From positions 25,201 through 89,200 of the forward strand of contig CAZOOZ010000011.1 of assembly GCA_964581565.1 (NCBI GenBank): 64,000 nt of DNA. The letters are read 5' to 3'. This document shows, in pieces, positions 60,864-64,000 of the stretch. Position 1 is the stretch's first letter, and each line of letters opens with the position of its first letter. Position numbers and translations under genes: made by a program. This stretch comes from UBA1433 sp964581565 (lineage in GTDB: Bacteria; Bacillota; Clostridia; Eubacteriales; UBA1433). The notes beneath the pieces were generated by a model. The model made no database searches. It was not told where the DNA came from and saw only the letters and a list, made by a program, of their open reading frames with translations.

Positions 60864-62384
60864 TTATTCAAAATAAGATTCAGGTATTATGTCTATGCAA
60901 AGTTCCGGATATAGCACAAATTTTTCAAGCAGTGCAGCGACCCGTTTTTTTGCCTCTCCTTTAGCTTTTTCGTTTGTGATGTATTTCGCTTTGCTGGTTT
61001 GGCCTTGTTTTTCGCCGTTTTGAATAATTGTCGGAGCAGTGTTTTTCAAGACGAGCTTTATAATGCCTGCCAGTTCTTTCATTTCATCCGGGCCCATACC
61101 TAAAGTTGTAACTGCAGGTGTACCGATTCTGATACCGCTTGTATACCAAGGACCATTCTTATCAAATGGTAAAACATTTCTGTTTAGCGTTATACCGCAA
61201 TCTCGCAGGGCGCTTTCCGCTTGTCTGCCTGTTAAAGAAAAAGTCTTGGTAACATCAACTAAAAGAAGATGATTATCTGTACCATTTGTTACAACGTCAA
61301 CACTTTCTTTAATGAATGCTTCGGATAATGCGTTTGAGTTTTCAACGATTTTATACGCATAATTTTTAAATTCTTGACCTAACGCTTCTTTTAAGGCAAG
61401 AGATTTTGCAGCCATAACATGGGGCAGGGGCCCCCCCATAACAGACGGACAACCTTTATCGACCCATGGAGCTAATTCTTTGTTACAGAGTATGAGTCCA
61501 CCACGTGGACCTCTCAGTGTTTTATGTGTAGTCGTTGTAACAATATGTGCATAAGGCACAGGATTATATTCGCCGGTATAAACGCCGCCTGCTACCAAGC
61601 CTGCAAAATGTGACATATCCACCATGAAAATAGCACCTACTTCATCTGCGAGTTCTCGCATTTTTGCGAAATTAAGTTTTCTTGGATAAGAAGAATATCC
61701 GGCCAAAAAAATAAGAGGTCTAAATTCATGAAGCTGTGTTCGTAATTCGTCTAAATCTATAAGAAAATTATCTTTATTGACTGTATAGTTTTGCACATTG
61801 AAAAGCATGCCTGAAAAATTTTGTCTGTACCCATGTGTCAAATGTCCGCCCGAATAGTAATCAAGGGAGAAAAGTTTCTGATTGAAAAATTCTTTTTTTA
61901 TATTGGTCCATTCGAATTTATCTGCTTGTGCAGATGTGGTGTTCAATTTATCCATAAGAGGTTGCTGTATTTTCGCTGAAAGGATAGCAATAAATGCTAT
62001 TAAATTTGCATCAGAGCCTGAATGCGGCTGAATATATGCATGTTCTGCTCCAAATAATTCACATGCTACACGGGCGGCTTCTGATTCGATATCGTCAATA
62101 TTATCACAACCTGCATAAAATCTATAACTGGGATATCCCTCTGCGTATTTATCGGTAAGTAGATTTCCTTGAGCCAATTGCACTGCGAGTGAAGAAAAAT
62201 TTTCACTGGCTATTAATTTTAAGTTTTTGGATTGATCATAAAATTCTTTTAAGATAGATCTTGCAATTTTTGGTGACGAATTATAAATGGCATCCAAACC
62301 AGCATAAAATGATACTGCAGCAGAATCAATGTCTTCATTTTTTTTATGATTCAAATATAGTGATAATAAGCTGTTTTGATTCAT
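60864..62384 (-). CDS. glyA: Serine hydroxymethyltransferase, long form
   Basis: 506 residues against about 410-420 in the common bacterial enzyme; N-terminal extension of about 45 residues and an insert of about 40 residues (about 135-180), like the long forms of Chlamydia and spirochetes. PLP-binding lysine in VTTTTHKTLRGPRGG (about 300), SENFSS, YAEGYPSYRFYAGCDNID and AGYSSYPRKLNF are conserved. Converts serine and THF to glycine and methylene-THF. Under a ZTP riboswitch. AGGAGGT before the ATG. Confidence 0.93.
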   Translation of the reverse strand: MNQNSLLSLYLNHKKNEDIDSAAVSFYAGLDAIYNSSPKIARSILKEFYDQSKNLKLIASENFSSLAVQLAQGNLLTDKYAEGYPSYRFYAGCDNIDDIESEAARVACELFGAEHAYIQPHSGSDANLIAFIAILSAKIQQPLMDKLNTTSAQADKFEWTNIKKEFFNQKLFSLDYYSGGHLTHGYRQNFSGMLFNVQNYTVNKDNFLIDLDELRTQLHEFRPLIFLAGYSSYPRKLNFAKMRELADEVGAIFMVDMSHFAGLVAGGVYTGEYNPVPYAHIVTTTTHKTLRGPRGGLILCNKELAPWVDKGCPSVMGGPLPHVMAAKSLALKEALGQEFKNYAYKIVENSNALSEAFIKESVDVVTNGTDNHLLLVDVTKTFSLTGRQAESALRDCGITLNRNVLPFDKNGPWYTSGIRIGTPAVTTLGMGPDEMKELAGIIKLVLKNTAPTIIQNGEKQGQTSKAKYITNEKAKGEAKKRVAALLEKFVLYPELCIDIIPESYFE

Positions 62385-62404
62385 TGTGTATAGCTACCTC
62401 CTAT

Positions 62405-62446
62405 AAAAAAAACAGACCATTCTGAGCAATAACAGCCCAGACGGTC
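62405..62446 (-). terminator. Terminator stem of ZTP riboswitch expression platform
   Basis: Minus strand GACCGTCTGGGC (62446-62435) pairs with GCTCAGAATGGTC (62427-62415), followed by a U-rich run (62412-62405). The left arm overlaps the conserved 3' domain of the aptamer, so ligand binding should block terminator formation. Confidence 0.85.
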
Positions 62447-62513
62447 GGCATTTTCAATTTATTTTTTATTATTTAGATATTGCATGTGGTGAACTCCACT
62501 TCCGTCAGCAATT
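62435..62513 (-). promoter_or_regulatory. ZTP riboswitch (pfl motif) of glyA
   Basis: Minus-strand aptamer: P1 ATTGC/GCAAT around CTGACGGAAGTGG - GTT - CACCACATG, a 30-nt A-rich linker, then the conserved 3' domain TGCCGACCGTCTGGGC. It matches the Fusobacterium ulcerans ZTP aptamer almost base for base in both conserved parts. Senses ZMP/ZTP, a sign of low folate. Turns on one-carbon genes such as glyA. Confidence 0.95.
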
Positions 62514-62532
62514 CTTTATTTAGCTTTTTTAA

Positions 62533-62561
62533 ATAGTAACAATATAAGTTCTATTTGTCAA
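62533..62561 (-). promoter_or_regulatory. Promoter of ZTP riboswitch-glyA
   Basis: Minus strand TTGACA (62561-62556), 17-bp spacer, TACTAT (62538-62533), just upstream of the aptamer. Confidence 0.8.
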
Positions 62562-62679
62562 TATGATTTTATAAATTATTTAATGGAATGTGTGGACGCA
62601 TATATGCCTTTCATAATGCTTTGTATTTTAATTTTTTTAGATATGATGTTATATTCAGAAATTTTGTAAATATATTATA

Positions 62680-63822
62680 TCATTGTTTATTGGTGGGCTT
62701 AATGATGCCAATAGTTTTTCTGTGCTCCGCACGTTTTTGAGCTCCATCTTTAATTAAAGTATATAATATAGAACAAATAGGTACGCCAAGCAAGATTCCA
62801 ACTACTCCAAATAATCCGCCGCCGACAATAATAGCAAGCAGCACCCATATAGCCGGCAGGCCTACTTTATTACCAACTACTTTCGGATATATAAAATTGC
62901 CTTCTATTTGCTGAATGATGACTATAAATACAATAAACCAAACTGCTTTCATAGGTGATACCATCAATAAAATGAAAGCACTGGGAATAGCTCCGAGAAA
63001 AGCACCGATAACGGGAATAATACTTGTAACCGCAATTAAAACACTTATTAGTGGTGCATATTCAAATCTAAATATACTCATGCCAATAAAGCACATGCAG
63101 CCTAGTATAAAAGCTTCAAATAATTGGCCCGAAATAAAATTATTAAAAGTTTCATTGGTCAATTTCCCGATTTTTTTTGCTTTCGCATGAAATTTATGAG
63201 GTATATAGGCGTCGAAAAGCAAATTAAATTGACGTAATAATTTATCTTTACTCGACATTACGTATACCGAGAATATCAAGCCTATAAAAATATTTACAAA
63301 TGCCATAGCAATACCAGCAGTCATGCTTACAATTGAAGTCAATAACTGGCTGGCGATATCTGAAATTTTCTGCATATTATCTTGAATAATCTGCGTTAGA
63401 TCCACTATGGAAAAGTTCTGTAAATTCAAATACCTGATGACATTGTTGACTATTTTTTCTATATTTGCGCTGTAAGAATTAATATTATTAATCAGCAAAG
63501 AAATGCTATCGGAAAGCTGCGGAATAATAAATGCCATCAATGAGACAATCAAACCGATAAATAATAAATATGTTATAAATATTGATAAAAATAGAGATAT
63601 ATTTTGTTTTTTAAATTTGAAAATTTTTAAAAATTTCAAATTTAAAAATTTTATAGGCTTATTTAATATAAAGGCTAATACAAATCCCCAAATAAACGGT
63701 TTGAAATAAGAGAAAAATAATGCAAACCATTTATATATCTCGTCAAATTTCACAACAACAATTGTCAATAAAATTGTATATGTTATTAATAAAAAAATGG
63801 ATTTAAATATTTTTTTGTCCAT
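62680..63822 (-). CDS. AI-2E family transporter (YtvI/PerM-like)
   Basis: 380 residues with about eight hydrophobic segments; family blocks IIPQLSDSISLLINN, KIGKLTNETFNNFISGQLFEAFILG (split), GALIPVIGAFLGAIPSAF-like, and QQIEGNFIYPKVVGNKVGLPAIWVLLAI (split). Name is historical; some members export compounds or Na+. Head gene of a minus-strand pair with glyA, but glyA has its own promoter. Confidence 0.88.
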   Translation of the reverse strand: MDKKIFKSIFLLITYTILLTIVVVKFDEIYKWFALFFSYFKPFIWGFVLAFILNKPIKFLNLKFLKIFKFKKQNISLFLSIFITYLLFIGLIVSLMAFIIPQLSDSISLLINNINSYSANIEKIVNNVIRYLNLQNFSIVDLTQIIQDNMQKISDIASQLLTSIVSMTAGIAMAFVNIFIGLIFSVYVMSSKDKLLRQFNLLFDAYIPHKFHAKAKKIGKLTNETFNNFISGQLFEAFILGCMCFIGMSIFRFEYAPLISVLIAVTSIIPVIGAFLGAIPSAFILLMVSPMKAVWFIVFIVIIQQIEGNFIYPKVVGNKVGLPAIWVLLAIIVGGGLFGVVGILLGVPICSILYTLIKDGAQKRAEHRKTIGIIKPTNKQ

Positions 63823-63964
63823 ATTAACCTCATGATTTTTATATAATATATTTAAATATTACAGCTATTATAACATTATCTGTAGGATATTAATATAATG
63901 AAATTGATATTACAATATATAGTAAATTCCCCGGGAGAAAAACAAAAAAAGAGCAAAAAAGGTG

Positions 63965-63993
63965 TTGACAAAGAGGGATAGAACTGGTATATT
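63965..63993 (+). promoter_or_regulatory. Near-consensus promoter leading out of the window
   Basis: TTGACA (63965-63970), 17-bp spacer, TATATT (63988-63993), preceded by an A-rich region (63940-63960). Resembles strong stable-RNA promoters of Clostridia; the transcribed gene lies beyond the window. Confidence 0.75.
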
Positions 63994-64000
63994 AGTAAAG

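Noticed and set aside
63601..63660. Near-palindromic AAATTTGAAAATTTTT / AAAAATTTCAAATTT stretch
   Set aside because: Within the AI-2E gene and explained by Phe/Lys/Asn-rich coding sequence.
1..64000. CRISPR array or prophage
   Set aside because: No regularly spaced repeats and no phage structural, integrase or terminase-like genes seen.

Overview
The window is AT-rich chromosomal DNA from a low-GC, Gram-positive anaerobe, most likely a member of the Clostridia. Evidence: TTGACA/TATAAT promoters and AGGAGG ribosome binding sites throughout; a FabT-fabH-acpP-fabD-fabG-fabF-accB-fabZ-accC-accD-accA fatty-acid cluster; a SpoIVFA/SpoIVFB pair followed by the clostridial TIGR03960/TIGR03936 pair; two DegV proteins; a Bce-type antibiotic-sensing module; a C_GCAxxG_C_C redox protein and a TM1266-type hydrogenase regulator. 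No phage, CRISPR array or intact insertion sequence is present. One tRNA (Pro, CGG) and one clear riboswitch (ZTP class) were found.

Layout. 1-3.5 kb: end of a MacB-like ABC transporter, a membrane PAS-GGDEF diguanylate cyclase, and TrmO. 3.5-9.2 kb: a VOC gene that looks frameshifted, mutY, a redox protein, a DUF3298-like protein, a two-gene ABC-2 exporter and a hydrogenase-maturation-protease-like gene. 9.3-21.5 kb: an MFS carrier, a second ABC-2 exporter (ATPase plus two permeases) divergent from a TetR regulator, flavin oxidoreductases, a metallophosphoesterase, a FAD/Rieske oxidoreductase, CorA and the hydrogenase-system regulator. 21.6-24 kb: an ammonium transporter fused to a P-II domain, with an attenuator-like leader and a structured intergenic region carrying a candidate small RNA. 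24-35.5 kb: lipid block: plsY, cardiolipin synthase, a YgjP-like peptidase, then the FabT-controlled fatty-acid operon, which has no enoyl-ACP reductase gene. 35.7-41.6 kb: an undescribed-looking cassette of a large lipoprotein, a radical SAM/SPASM protein, and an ABC ATPase with two permeases. 41.7-50.2 kb: GNAT, a PAS-GGDEF-HD-GYP protein, a BceAB/BceRS-like module, DegV. 50.2-55.1 kb: remnant-like repeat, tRNA-Pro, SpoIVFA/FB, TIGR03960/TIGR03936. 55.2-60.7 kb: a membrane LuxR-type regulator, DegV, a stand-alone LuxR-type regulator with a DUF4870 protein and two lipoproteins. 60.8-64 kb: an unusually long glyA under a ZTP riboswitch, an AI-2E family protein, and at the very end a near-consensus promoter pointing out of the window.

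How the genes work together. Fatty acids made by the FASII operon feed plsY and cardiolipin synthase. FabT probably represses its own operon through a palindrome just downstream of the promoter. ZTP sensing ties one-carbon/purine status to glyA. Nitrogen uptake is handled by a one-polypeptide Amt/P-II sensor-transporter whose leader contains an intrinsic-terminator-like hairpin. Several export and envelope-stress systems (three ABC-2 exporters, Bce module, LuxR/lipoprotein clusters) suggest a cell facing peptides or other toxic compounds. Functions are inferred from motifs read by eye; no database search was run.
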